In this document: positions 25,824 through 34,189 of the stretch, piece by piece
How the letters are laid out: each line of letters begins with the position of its first letter
Numbering within the stretch: the first letter of the stretch is position 1
Assembly (NCBI GenBank): GCA_005776945.1
Contig: SXOB01000042.1
Coordinates: forward strand, 46,510-110,509
Direction of reading: 5' to 3'
Length of the DNA stretch: 64,000 nucleotides
DNA from: Pseudomonadota bacterium
GTDB taxonomy: Bacteria > Myxococcota_A > UBA796 > GCA-2862545
Made by a program: the position numbers and the translations under genes
The notes under the pieces: model-generated
What the model was told of the DNA's origin: nothing
Seen by the model: only the letters and a program-made list of their open reading frames with translations
The model's database searches: none

Positions 25824-27275
25824 ATGCACGTGGCCGAGGGGACTCGGGAGGAGTCGACGCTCCCGATTGTGTTGGTCGTTGACGACGATGAAAGCCATCG
25901 CACCCTGGTGATGCGGTGGTTGGAGCGCGGGGGCTACGAGGCCCACGGCTTTGCCGACGGCGCGAGTTGCATCGAGGCGCTTGAGCGCGTCATTCCCGAC
26001 GCCGTGCTGCTGGATCTGCACATGAGCGGGATCGGCGGCATGACGGTTCTTGGGCGCCTGCGGCACACGCACCCCTTCCTACCGGTTCTGATGTTGACTG
26101 CCGACGCGGGCGTCCCGCACGCCGTCAAGGCCATCCAGGCGGGCGCATGCGACTACCTGACGAAGCCCGTGGATCGGATGCGCCTCATCGAGGCCGTCAA
26201 AGGGGCCGTCGATCAGAACCTCGTTTCCCAGCGCATGCGGCAGGCCGACCGCGACCAACGGGGCGCCTACGGCGGAATCGTTGGGGTCTCGCCGCCCATG
26301 TTGCGTCTCTTCCGCCAAATCGACCGCGTCGCCGCGAGCGATGTCACGGTGTTGATCACAGGGGAATCGGGGACTGGGAAGGAGCTCGTCGCTCGGGCGA
26401 TCCACATGCACTCTGGACGGGCGGGTGGCCCGTTCGTCGCGATCAATTGCGCGGCGATTCCAGAGACCCTGCAAGAGACAGAGCTGTTCGGCCATGAAAA
26501 GGGGGCGTTCACGGGGGCAGGTGCCCGACGGACGGGTCGTTTCGAGCAGGCGAACCGGGGGACGCTGTTCCTCGATGAGGTCGGGGAGCTCAGCCCGGGG
26601 CTCCAAGCCAAGCTGCTGCGCGTCTTGCAAGAGCGGCAATTCTACCGAGTAGGCGGCAACGAAGAGATCGACGTGGACGTCCGCATCGTCACGGCGACCT
26701 ACAAAGACCTGGTCGGGGCCTGCCAGAAGGGCGAGTTTCGCGAGGACCTCTTTTACCGGCTCGCCGTGTTTGAGTTCGACCTCGCCCCGCTCCGAGAGCG
26801 GCGTGAGGACATCCCATTGCTGGCGGCGCACTTCCTGGCCGAGGCCGGGGCGCGCGGCGAGCGTCCGAGGGTTCGCTTCTCCGACCAGGCGCGCCAAGCG
26901 CTGCTCACCTATGCATGGCCAGGCAATGTTCGGGAGTTGCAGAACGCCGTGGAGCGAGCGCTCGTCGCGAGTTCGGGGGACGTCGTCGAGTTGGAGGATT
27001 TGCCACGCCGCGTTCGCGAAATGTCGGGCGCCGTGAGCGCGCTCCCGCCGACGGTCGCTCTGCCCCCCATGCGCGTGGCCGCGCCGATGCGTCAGCCCCT
27101 GGCGCCGCCGTCGACCCTCGACGTCGATCTGCCGCCCCGTGATCAGGTCGAGCGGGACATGATCTTGGACGCCATCCGACGTGCCGAAGGCAACATGAGT
27201 GAAGTGATTCGAGCGTTGCGCATTCCGCGCACGACGCTGTATCGGAAGCTCAAGAAGTACCAGATCGAGCCGTGA
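25824..27275 (+). CDS. NtrC-family sigma-54-dependent response regulator
   Basis: A 483-residue protein with receiver (1-120; acceptor Asp64 in [10 protein letters not shown]), AAA+ sigma-54 activator domain (about 150-390) and Fis-type HTH (about 440-480; [20 protein letters not shown]). Walker A is GESGTGKE, the sigma-54 contact loop GAFTGA is intact, and Walker B is [11 protein letters not shown]. It should activate sigma-54 promoters when phosphorylated. ATG 25824 is chosen over an in-frame GTG at 25803. The hybrid kinase 58 bp downstream is the likely partner. Unlike many NtrC regulators the receiver has Ser in place of Pro after the acceptor loop. Confidence 0.95.
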   Translation: MHVAEGTREESTLPIVLVVDDDESHRTLVMRWLERGGYEAHGFADGASCIEALERVIPDAVLLDLHMSGIGGMTVLGRLRHTHPFLPVLMLTADAGVPHAVKAIQAGACDYLTKPVDRMRLIEAVKGAVDQNLVSQRMRQADRDQRGAYGGIVGVSPPMLRLFRQIDRVAASDVTVLITGESGTGKELVARAIHMHSGRAGGPFVAINCAAIPETLQETELFGHEKGAFTGAGARRTGRFEQANRGTLFLDEVGELSPGLQAKLLRVLQERQFYRVGGNEEIDVDVRIVTATYKDLVGACQKGEFREDLFYRLAVFEFDLAPLRERREDIPLLAAHFLAEAGARGERPRVRFSDQARQALLTYAWPGNVRELQNAVERALVASSGDVVELEDLPRRVREMSGAVSALPPTVALPPMRVAAPMRQPLAPPSTLDVDLPPRDQVERDMILDAIRRAEGNMSEVIRALRIPRTTLYRKLKKYQIEP

Positions 27276-27333
27276 TGGCGGCCGTCGCCTCGCCGCCCGG
27301 TTCCGCGTGGTAGGCCGAGCCGAACGGGGGAAT

Positions 27334-30018
27334 ATGGCGCCGGATTCACGCCAGGCTGCGCGACGGGAGGTGGAAGAGGCGCATCTGGCCCTTTGGCGCC
27401 TACACGTGCTTTTGGACGCCACGGTCGACCCAGTTTGGTGCGTGGATGGCAAGCTGAGGCTGGTCGCCTTCAACCGCGCCCTGGCCGGACTCGGCGAGGC
27501 GCTCGGTCGGCGTCCCCTTGTGGGGGCGGCCGTCCTCGACATGCACGTTCCGACTGCCCGCCCTGACTGGGAGGCCGCGTACCGAGGCGCGCTCGCGGGC
27601 CAGACGGCACAAGTCGAACTGGCGGTGGGCCAAGGCGAGGACACCCGTTGGTTCAATGCGACGGTCGCGCCGGCGCGTGCGGACGCCGACGGCTCCACTG
27701 TGGTCGCCGTCACGGCGCGCGAAACGACCGATCAGCGGCGGACCACCGCACTGCTGGAACGCGCTCGCGATGCGGCGGAAGCCGCAAGTCAGGCCAAGTC
27801 TGACTTCCTCGCCCACATCAGCCACGAGATCCGTACGCCGCTCAACGCCATCGTCGGCATGACTGAGCTGACGCTGGACACCGACCTGACGGACCGGCAA
27901 CGCCGCTTATTGCACACCGTGCGCATGAACACTGAGGCGCTGCTGCACCTCATCACCGACATCCTCGACTTTTCGAAGATCGAGGCCGGGCAGATGGACC
28001 TCGAGGTTGCGGTTTTCAGCGTCTCGGACGTCGTCGAGGACGTGGTCGAGTTCCTTGCGGTGTCTGCAGCCCGCAAGCGCCTCCGCCTGCTCTGCGACAT
28101 CTCCCCGGATTTGCCGAGGGTCGTCCACGGCGACGCCAACCGGTTGCGGCAGGTCGTCACGAACCTCGTGTCCAATGCGATCAAGTACACGGAGCGCGGC
28201 GAGGTCATCGTGCGGCTGCGCGCGAGGCCGATACCCGATGACCGACGCATCGAGTTTGTGATCTCGGTCGCCGATACGGGAATTGGCATTCTGCCACGCG
28301 ATCAACAGAAAGTGTTCAGCCGCTTCTTCCGCGCCGCCCATACGACGGCGGGGCGCACCTCGGGGACCGGCCTCGGGCTGGCCATCACCCGCAGCCTCGT
28401 CCACATGATGGGCGGACGTATCGACATGCGTTCCGAGCCTGGCGCCGGCAGCGTGTTCAAGGTCAGGCTGCCGCTGCTGGCCGAAGCACCCCCCACCGAC
28501 GCTTTCCCCCTGCGTGGCCTGAGGGTGTTGGTGGTCGACGCCCACCCCGTATCGTCGGCTTGGTTGGTCAATGTCGCGCGACACGCCGGTGCCGACGTGG
28601 CGACGGTGGGCGACGTCGCGGCCCTGCGTGAGGCCTTGGCCGGCGAGCCTCACGACGTCGTCGTGTGGGACCAGGACATGGAGGGGGCCGATCCTGTGAC
28701 CACGCTGCGCCAGCTGCGCCAAAGGCGAGTTCGGACGCGCATGGTGATGACAGTAGACCCTACGCGGTCGTTCGCTGGGACCGAAGGCGTGTTGGACGGG
28801 TTGCTGCTCCGGCCGACGCGGCTTGGTGCCTACCTGGCGGCCCTTCGCGGCGACGGGGAGCCGGCGCCGGCGACGACCGACGACCTGGCGCCGCCGGTGG
28901 CCCCGTTGCTGCGGCCGCCCATACGACGGCCTCCCCCGACGCCTTTGGAGCGGCGCCTGACGCGGCCAGCAGACGTCCTCCTCGTGGAGGACAACGTGGA
29001 CAACCAGGCCGTCGCGCTCGGCATTCTCAGCGGCGCGGGCCATCGGGTGGTCGTTGTCAACGAAGGGCGACGAGCGATCGAGGCCGCCCATGGAGAACGC
29101 TTTGACCTCGTGCTGATGGACGTTCACATGGCCGAGATGGACGGTATCGAAGCGACCGCGCATCTTCGTTCGGACGAGGCACTGCAACAGCGCTCTCGGA
29201 CGCCGATCATCGCGGTGACCGCCCACGCGACCGACGCCATTCGCCAGCGTTGCCTGCGCGCGGGCATGGATGATTTCACGACGAAACCCATCACGCGGGA
29301 ACGGCTGCTTGCCCTGGTGGAACGGTGGGTTCGGGCCACGCCCGTAGTCGTTGTCGTGGATGACGACCTCGACACCCGCACGTTCATGCGAGAGCTTCTG
29401 GCAAGAGCAGGGGCCGAGGTCGTCTTGGCGGCCTCTGCCGACGACGCGCAGCGCGCGGTCGCTGAGCACGCAGTGGACCTCGTGATCACGGACGTCGAGA
29501 TGCCTGGCCGAGACGGCCTCGCGCTCACGCGCGACCTTCGTTTGGCGGGCTTCGCCGCGCCGATCCTCGCGGTGACGGGGAACGCCGGTGCGAAGGTCGG
29601 CGAGAGCATCGCGGAGGCGGGTTGCACGGCTTGGTTGTCCAAGCCCGTGCGGAAGGAGGCCCTGCTCGATGCAGTCGGCGGCTGCCTTCGCCGTGCGCCC
29701 CCAGTTGAAACCGAGGCGGCCAGTGAACCGCGCCGGACGACCCGCCGTGAGGTCGACCCCGACATCGTCGATCTCATCCCCATCTACCTGAACAATCGCC
29801 GCGCTGACGTCGCGGCGATCCGAGATTTGCTCCTGCGCGGGGAGTTCGGCGAGGTCCAGCGATTGGGCCACAGCATGAAGGGGTCAGGGACGCCCTACGG
29901 CTTCCCTGAATTGACCGATCTTGGCGATCGCATTGAAATCGCAGCGCGCGCCCGCGACCGCGCACGGGTCGACGAACTCGTCAACCTGATCGCGCAGGTC
30001 GTCGACTCGATTCAGTAG
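27334..30018 (+). CDS. hybrid sensor histidine kinase with PAS, three receiver domains and HPt
   Basis: An 894-residue protein without obvious membrane segments. Start ATG 27334 follows GGGGGAAT. Order: PAS (about 15-135), HisKA with His164 in [14 protein letters not shown], HATPase (ADTGIGI, GTGLGLA), then three receivers and an HPt domain with His846 in GHSMKGSG. Receiver 1 is degenerate: the acceptor Asp446 (WDQDM) is kept but the conserved Lys reads Arg (LRPT). Receivers 2 (Asp596, MDVHM) and 3 (Asp720, TDVEMP) look complete. This gives an internal phosphorelay that could end on the adjacent NtrC regulator. Its 3' end overlaps the convergent esterase gene by 7 nt. Confidence 0.94.
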   Translation: MAPDSRQAARREVEEAHLALWRLHVLLDATVDPVWCVDGKLRLVAFNRALAGLGEALGRRPLVGAAVLDMHVPTARPDWEAAYRGALAGQTAQVELAVGQGEDTRWFNATVAPARADADGSTVVAVTARETTDQRRTTALLERARDAAEAASQAKSDFLAHISHEIRTPLNAIVGMTELTLDTDLTDRQRRLLHTVRMNTEALLHLITDILDFSKIEAGQMDLEVAVFSVSDVVEDVVEFLAVSAARKRLRLLCDISPDLPRVVHGDANRLRQVVTNLVSNAIKYTERGEVIVRLRARPIPDDRRIEFVISVADTGIGILPRDQQKVFSRFFRAAHTTAGRTSGTGLGLAITRSLVHMMGGRIDMRSEPGAGSVFKVRLPLLAEAPPTDAFPLRGLRVLVVDAHPVSSAWLVNVARHAGADVATVGDVAALREALAGEPHDVVVWDQDMEGADPVTTLRQLRQRRVRTRMVMTVDPTRSFAGTEGVLDGLLLRPTRLGAYLAALRGDGEPAPATTDDLAPPVAPLLRPPIRRPPPTPLERRLTRPADVLLVEDNVDNQAVALGILSGAGHRVVVVNEGRRAIEAAHGERFDLVLMDVHMAEMDGIEATAHLRSDEALQQRSRTPIIAVTAHATDAIRQRCLRAGMDDFTTKPITRERLLALVERWVRATPVVVVVDDDLDTRTFMRELLARAGAEVVLAASADDAQRAVAEHAVDLVITDVEMPGRDGLALTRDLRLAGFAAPILAVTGNAGAKVGESIAEAGCTAWLSKPVRKEALLDAVGGCLRRAPPVETEAASEPRRTTRREVDPDIVDLIPIYLNNRRADVAAIRDLLLRGEFGEVQRLGHSMKGSGTPYGFPELTDLGDRIEIAARARDRARVDELVNLIAQVVDSIQ

Positions 30019-31193
30019 CCGGCGTACGCCTTCCAGAAGTTGATCAGCTCATCCGTCGCCGAAATGTCGTGGCATGCATTCGGCAGCTTGCTGAGGCGGC
30101 CACCCGGCCAGGAGTGGCCGCCGCCGTCGATCTTATAGAGACGGGCGGCACCGATGCTGCCGCACCCGGTCCAGGTGCGCTCCGTCACGCGCGTGTTGTC
30201 GTCAGCCGAGTCGGCCAGCTTGCGCTCTGACGTCGGCTGCGCCTTGCAGCCGCCCTTGCCGGCGTACCAAGCGGCGGCCTCCTCCGCGCCCATCTGGAAG
30301 GTGCCACGCTGGTCCTTGAAGCCGGCGTAGGGGCTATCTTTGTCCTGCGTTCCGGCGAAAATGGCGAAGGACTTCGCGGGCGACTTGCAGAGCGCGGTCG
30401 CGTCTTCGATCATGTACTTGGAGACGAAACCGAAACCCTGGAATCGGCCCCCCTCGAAGCACGCCAAGTCCCAGGTCATGCTTGAGCCCGACGAGAAGCC
30501 TGCAGCCCAGATGCGCTTGCGATCGACTCCGTGGCTCGCGACGAGTTGATCGATGAGCTTGACGATCGTGTCGAGATGGCGCCGTTCGCCGACCTTGTCG
30601 ATGGCCCAACCGCCGCGCTGAGAGTTGGACATCTGGCCGTTGGGGAAGACCAGGACGGCGTCCTTGTTGAACCGAGACGACCAATTGGGCGCCAGCGCCA
30701 TGGCGTTGGAGCCCGATCCGCCGTGAAACACCATGATGGCCTTGCGACCGGTGGCCGGAAGCGTCTTGGGGACGTGGATGTAGGCAGTGCGCTGTTCGCC
30801 GGTCGAGTCTTTGCCGATCTGGATGAGCTGGAGTTGGTCCTTCATGCCGCCGGGCTTTCCACCTTCGGCGGGCATGTCGTCGGGGCGGCCGTCGCCGTTG
30901 GCATCGCCGTCATCTGGGCTGGGGTTGTCGCGCGGCCGGTCCTCGTCGGCGGGCTTGCCGTTGTCGGGCTTCCCACCGGATGGAGGGCGGCGGTCATCGC
31001 GCTCGTCGGGGCCTTCGTCGCCGGGGGAGGGTTGGCGCGGGCGGTCGCCAGGGTCGTCGCCTGGAACGGGCGATGGGGCAGGGCGCTCGGCGTCGCTTCG
31101 GCGGGGCGGTCGCTCGCCTGGATCGGCGCCCGGAGCGCCTCCACAGGCGAGCGCGGTGAGGACGACGGAACAGGTGAGGAGCCAGCGTTTCAT
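30012..31193 (-). CDS. LpqC-like secreted esterase lipoprotein
   Basis: A 393-residue lipoprotein (lipobox LTALAC). A long Pro/Asp/Gly-rich tether (about 20-115) contains a dockerin-like [12 protein letters not shown] stretch. The alpha/beta-hydrolase domain resembles LpqC / poly-hydroxybutyrate depolymerase / feruloyl esterase proteins: [10 protein letters not shown] forms the oxyanion region, [13 protein letters not shown] has the nucleophile Ser, and the catalytic His is in GGGHSWPGG. It should hydrolyse extracellular polyester or aryl ester substrates. It starts 8 bp after the stop of the nuclease-like gene on the same strand. Confidence 0.87.
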   Translation of the reverse strand: MKRWLLTCSVVLTALACGGAPGADPGERPPRRSDAERPAPSPVPGDDPGDRPRQPSPGDEGPDERDDRRPPSGGKPDNGKPADEDRPRDNPSPDDGDANGDGRPDDMPAEGGKPGGMKDQLQLIQIGKDSTGEQRTAYIHVPKTLPATGRKAIMVFHGGSGSNAMALAPNWSSRFNKDAVLVFPNGQMSNSQRGGWAIDKVGERRHLDTIVKLIDQLVASHGVDRKRIWAAGFSSGSSMTWDLACFEGGRFQGFGFVSKYMIEDATALCKSPAKSFAIFAGTQDKDSPYAGFKDQRGTFQMGAEEAAAWYAGKGGCKAQPTSERKLADSADDNTRVTERTWTGCGSIGAARLYKIDGGGHSWPGGRLSKLPNACHDISATDELINFWKAYAGY

Positions 31194-31201
31194 GTGGCCT
31201 G

Positions 31202-31711
31202 CTAGCCCGCTGGCAGCCGCCAGGATTCGCCGTCGACCCAGTTGGGGCCGATCAGCTGCGACAGGTCCTTGTCCCCCGAGACCAACAGGACGTCGTGGCC
31301 CGCGCGCCGCGCGACGCTACACAATGTCGCGATGACGTCGTCCGCCTCGACGCCGGCCTGGCGCAGGACGGGCCAGCCGTGTGCGGCGACGACGGCATCG
31401 ATGGCCGCGAGTTGGCCTCGGAGGCCGGAAGGCATGGGCGGCCGGTGGTCTTTGTAGGTGGCGTCCATCGCGTGCCGCCAGGTCGGACCCGGTGCGTCGA
31501 AGACGACGGCGCCGAAGAACGGGCGGCGCATGAGCAAGAGCTTGCGGAACATCTGGGCGAAGCCAAGGGCGGCATTCGTCAGCCCGCCGTCGGGTCCACG
31601 AATGGTCGTTGGCAGTGCGTGCCAGGCCCGGTAGGCGAGAGCTGTCCCGTCGACGAAGGCGGCGCGCGTGGGGCCGGATAGCGGAGGCTGGCGAACGCGC
31701 GGAGATGACAT
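31202..31711 (-). CDS. short FEN/PIN-type 5'-3' exonuclease-like protein lacking the H3TH domain
   Basis: A 169-residue protein matching only the N-terminal nuclease domain of 5'-3' exonucleases (Pol I exo/Xni type): FVDGTALAYRAWHALP with the first metal-binding Asp, ATYKDHRPPMP, VEADDVIATLCSVA and LLVSGDKDLSQL. It stops at about the point where the helix-3-turn-helix domain would begin; that domain gives DNA binding in the family, so this is a natural truncation or a specialised minimal nuclease. The start ATG 31711 overlaps by two bases the start codon of the divergent M15 peptidase gene. The esterase gene follows 8 bp downstream. Confidence 0.75.
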   Translation of the reverse strand: MSSPRVRQPPLSGPTRAAFVDGTALAYRAWHALPTTIRGPDGGLTNAALGFAQMFRKLLLMRRPFFGAVVFDAPGPTWRHAMDATYKDHRPPMPSGLRGQLAAIDAVVAAHGWPVLRQAGVEADDVIATLCSVARRAGHDVLLVSGDKDLSQLIGPNWVDGESWRLPAG

Positions 31712-32663
31712 GATCGTGCGCATTTGGATGGCGTGTGGACCCCGGCAAGACGACGCTGTGGTCGTGCGCGCGCCTGCTGACGAGGCGCCGAATGAGTATG
31801 ACCTGCCGATCCCGCCAGATCCGACGGGGACCGACACCTCGGCGCCGCCGGTTCCCACGACGCCGACGACATCGACGCCGACAACGTCGTCTGGCACTTC
31901 CAGTGCCCCGGTCGTCGTCTGCTACCTTGGCGAAAACGGCGACGGAACGTTGTGCCTCGACACGTGGCCTTGGCCGGCGGACGACCCCGACTACGTCTAC
32001 CCGGACCCCCTGTACGGGTCCGCCCAGTACGCGGCGCCGACGCGGGCCCTCGACCTTGATTGGGAGGACCCTGACACGATGTTGGCGCCCAACTTTGCCC
32101 TATGGGAGGTCGCCGAGGCGTGGAAGGGCCGCTGGGCGGTCATGATGCCGCGGACGATCGAGGTGCTGCAGGCCATTCGCGACACCCTGGGTCCGGTCGT
32201 GGTCAATAGCGGGTACCGGTCGCCCGCCTACAATGCGTCCGTCGGCGGCGCGACCTCTTCGCGGCACCAATACGGAGACGGCCTCGACCTCGTGGCCCTC
32301 GATCATAGCCTCGACACCCTGGCCGACACCTGTGAAGACGAAGGCGCCGACTACATCGGCTGGTATGAGAGCCACATCCACTGCGATTGGCGCGACGACC
32401 CCATGGACCCCGTCTTCTACGGCGCGCGGTCGGCCGGGCCGGCACCCGTCGAGGCGCTCAGCGCGTCGCTCTTGCTCGATGCAGGGGCATGGACGGCGCC
32501 CGCGACGGGGTGGGATGAGGGTGAGCCGCTTCGTGAATGGACGGCATTTACGGCCGACGGCGTCGTCCTGGAGCGGGCGACGGGTGTTCGGTATGTGGCC
32601 CCCGACGAGGCTGCCTACGTCGAGGTCGTTGTGGGCCGCGAGCTCACGATCCGCACCCCCTGA
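31710..32663 (+). CDS. M15-type D-Ala-D-Ala carboxypeptidase-like lipoprotein
   Basis: A 317-residue predicted lipoprotein: MIVRIWMAC lipobox, then a Thr/Pro/Ser tether (PTTPTTSTPTTSSGTSS). The peptidase M15_3-type domain (about 90-225) has VVVNSGYRSPAYNASVGG, the zinc ligands in SRHQYGDGLDLV (HxxxxxxD) and the last histidine in SHIHCDW. It likely trims peptidoglycan peptides in the periplasm. The C-terminal 80 residues form an unrecognised beta-rich domain. The start codon overlaps that of the divergent nuclease gene. A GGATAGCGG box lies about 25 nt upstream and GGAG precedes the ATG. Confidence 0.85.
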   Translation: MIVRIWMACGPRQDDAVVVRAPADEAPNEYDLPIPPDPTGTDTSAPPVPTTPTTSTPTTSSGTSSAPVVVCYLGENGDGTLCLDTWPWPADDPDYVYPDPLYGSAQYAAPTRALDLDWEDPDTMLAPNFALWEVAEAWKGRWAVMMPRTIEVLQAIRDTLGPVVVNSGYRSPAYNASVGGATSSRHQYGDGLDLVALDHSLDTLADTCEDEGADYIGWYESHIHCDWRDDPMDPVFYGARSAGPAPVEALSASLLLDAGAWTAPATGWDEGEPLREWTAFTADGVVLERATGVRYVAPDEAAYVEVVVGRELTIRTP

Positions 32664-32672
32664 TGGTGCCCC

Positions 32673-33350
32673 CTACCAGGGCAAGCCGACCGCGTTGCAA
32701 AGGAAGCGATTGAGCGGCGCGGCTTTCCGGCATGCGTCGGCGAATCGGTCGACGAAACTCGCGCCCATCACTTCGGCAGGTTCAAAGGTGATGCTTCCGA
32801 TGTAGTCCTTACGGCGGAGGTCGTCGGCGAACCGATGTTCGGCGTCGAATCCAGCGGGCACGCGCTTGAGCGACTCGCCGCCAAGCGAGACCGTGTCGCG
32901 CGCGGCGGCCCAATCGTCGGGATGGGAGACGATGCGTGCGCGGATGGCTGCCAGGGCGGGACCTTCGGGCCTCCACGTACCGAAGCCGCCAAAGCAGCCG
33001 TCCATCTCGCCCAGTCCTTCGGGCGAGATGTGGCAGTAAAAGCCGGGCGCATGGACCGTCTCTGACAGAGGCCCACGGACGGCCTCGTGCCGGAACTGGG
33101 CGGCAAGGTGCGTCTTGTAGGGGCTCTTGTCCTTGGAGAAGCGCGTGTCACGGTGGATGCGGAACGCGCTCCGATCGTCAGCCAGGTAGTGCCCGCTGAT
33201 GCTGCGAATGGCGGGGCCCATGGCGCGCACAAAGTCGCTGAGCGGGCCTTTGGCGACGGTCTCGTACCTGGCCTTATTGGCGTCAAACCAGGACTTGTCG
33301 TTGTGGTCCCGGAGGTCTTGGAGGAAGTCGAAAGTCGCCTGGGTGAACAT
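32673..33350 (-). CDS. DUF2461 (TIGR02453) family protein
   Basis: A 225-residue member of the DUF2461 family: FDFLQDLRDHNDKSWFDANK at the N-terminus, FRIHRDTRFSKDKSPYKTH in the middle, and GFYCHISPEG. The family is widespread and of unknown function. Start ATG 33350 is chosen because the family begins there. Upstream on the minus strand a TAGCTG box lies 5 nt before the ATG with no Shine-Dalgarno, so the message may be leaderless. The MITE-like element begins 2 bp beyond that box. Confidence 0.9.
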   Translation of the reverse strand: MFTQATFDFLQDLRDHNDKSWFDANKARYETVAKGPLSDFVRAMGPAIRSISGHYLADDRSAFRIHRDTRFSKDKSPYKTHLAAQFRHEAVRGPLSETVHAPGFYCHISPEGLGEMDGCFGGFGTWRPEGPALAAIRARIVSHPDDWAAARDTVSLGGESLKRVPAGFDAEHRFADDLRRKDYIGSITFEPAEVMGASFVDRFADACRKAAPLNRFLCNAVGLPW

Positions 33351-33362
33351 GCGATCAGCTAA

Positions 33363-33595
33363 CCTAGCAGGCTGCTGCAAGAAGGGCGAAACGCTCGCCG
33401 GCGTGCCGGCGAGCGTGATGACCGGCGCCGTCCGTTGCGAGCCGGCGAGGGCGCCCGATCCCGCAAGGAACGGGGTGCAAGGCGAGGAAAGCCGTACCGT
33501 GCGTACGGCGACCGAGCCTGGGGTCCCCGTGACGCCGCGGGGCGGGATGCCCCCGCGGGCGCAGCAGGACGGCGCTTTTGCAGCAGCCAGCTAGG
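33363..33595. mobile_element. MITE-like element with terminal inverted repeats
   Basis: A 233-bp non-coding element bounded by 18-bp terminal inverted repeats: left CCTAGCAGGCTGCTGCAA, right the reverse complement with one mismatch (17 of 18). Inside are strong hairpins: CGCTCGCCGGC...GCCGGCGAGCG near 33392-33415 and GCCGTAC-CGTGC-GTACGGC near 33490-33510, plus a GC-rich stem near 33520-33565. There is no transposase. GCAGGCTGCTG-type termini are, to my knowledge, common on small dispersed elements in environmental proteobacteria. It lies between the DUF2461 promoter and tRNA-Arg. Confidence 0.75.
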
Positions 33596-33671
33596 CTGGC
33601 CCGTGGCCGCGGGCCAAGCCCCGGCGGCGGCTGGGCGACCCCCGAGGCGGCGAAGTAGGCGGCCGGTCCGA

Positions 33672-33746
33672 GCCCCCATAGTTCAGTGGATAGAACAGAG
33701 GATTCCTAATCCTCAGACGCGGGTTCGATTCCCGCTGGGGGTGCCA
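33672..33746 (+). tRNA. tRNA-Arg (anticodon CCT)
   Basis: A 75-nt cloverleaf: acceptor GCCCCCA pairs with TGGGGGT, the D arm contains GTTCAGTGGATAGAAC, and the anticodon stem GAGGA/TCCTC encloses TTCCTAA with anticodon CCT. The T arm is CGGGTTCGATTCCCG. The discriminator G is followed by an encoded CCA. It reads AGG codons, which are rare in this GC-rich genome. Confidence 0.97.
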
Positions 33747-34130
33747 GGGCCGGCCGTAGCTGGATCTCGTCGACCTGGTCGCCCACGTTGCTGCTGCATG
33801 GATGACGGATTCCCGCCTCCAACTCCACGTGGCCGAAGACGGGCGCATCCTCAATCTCGACTTCGAGGGTCACGACGGCGACAGCGAAATTGCCCTTTCG
33901 GCCAACAAGGCGAAGCGCCGTTTGCTCGGCCGCATCGCGGTTGCCTGGCACGTCCGTTTCGAGGACCCGTCGGCGCCCAGCTGGCCTTCATACTCCGAAC
34001 CCGGGCCTGTACCTGGACGTCGCTTGGGCACGTCCAGCGGCCAAGTGACGGCGTCCGATGCATCCCAAACTGACCAGCGGGTCGGAAGTGAATTCGCGCA
34101 GAATCATGTTCCCTCCCCCGCTTTTCACAC
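33747..34130. other. intergenic region with doubtful small frames
   Basis: About 380 bases between tRNA-Arg and the FAAL promoter. A plus-strand frame from ATG 33802 has good third-position GC for about 60 codons (MTDSRLQLHVAEDGRILNLD) but then loses it and runs into the FAAL gene to 34287. A 38-codon minus-strand frame from ATG 34110 has a strong GGGAGG site but no recognisable product. I cannot decide whether either is real. Confidence 0.35.
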
Positions 34131-34159
34131 TTGCGCGGCCGCCAGCAGCAGCCTAGGGT
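34131..34159 (+). promoter_or_regulatory. promoter of the FAAL-ACP-PKS operon
   Basis: TTGCGC (34131-34136), a 17-bp spacer and TAGGGT (34154-34159) fit a housekeeping-sigma promoter. Transcription would start near 34166, giving a leader of about 24 nt with CGGAG before the ATG at 34190. Confidence 0.6.
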
Positions 34160-34189
34160 GCGGCGCCCGCCACGAACCCCGGAGCCCCC

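Noticed and set aside
27907..29871. A 654-codon minus-strand frame opposite the hybrid kinase.
   Set aside because: Antisense shadow; the kinase frame has every expected motif.
33706..33951. A minus-strand frame ending in GIEPASED across tRNA-Arg.
   Set aside because: This is the well-known artefact of translating a tRNA T-arm and anticodon arm; no independent support.
33435..34073. A plus-strand frame running through the MITE-like element and the tRNA.
   Set aside because: It crosses a structured RNA gene and hairpins and has no recognisable product.
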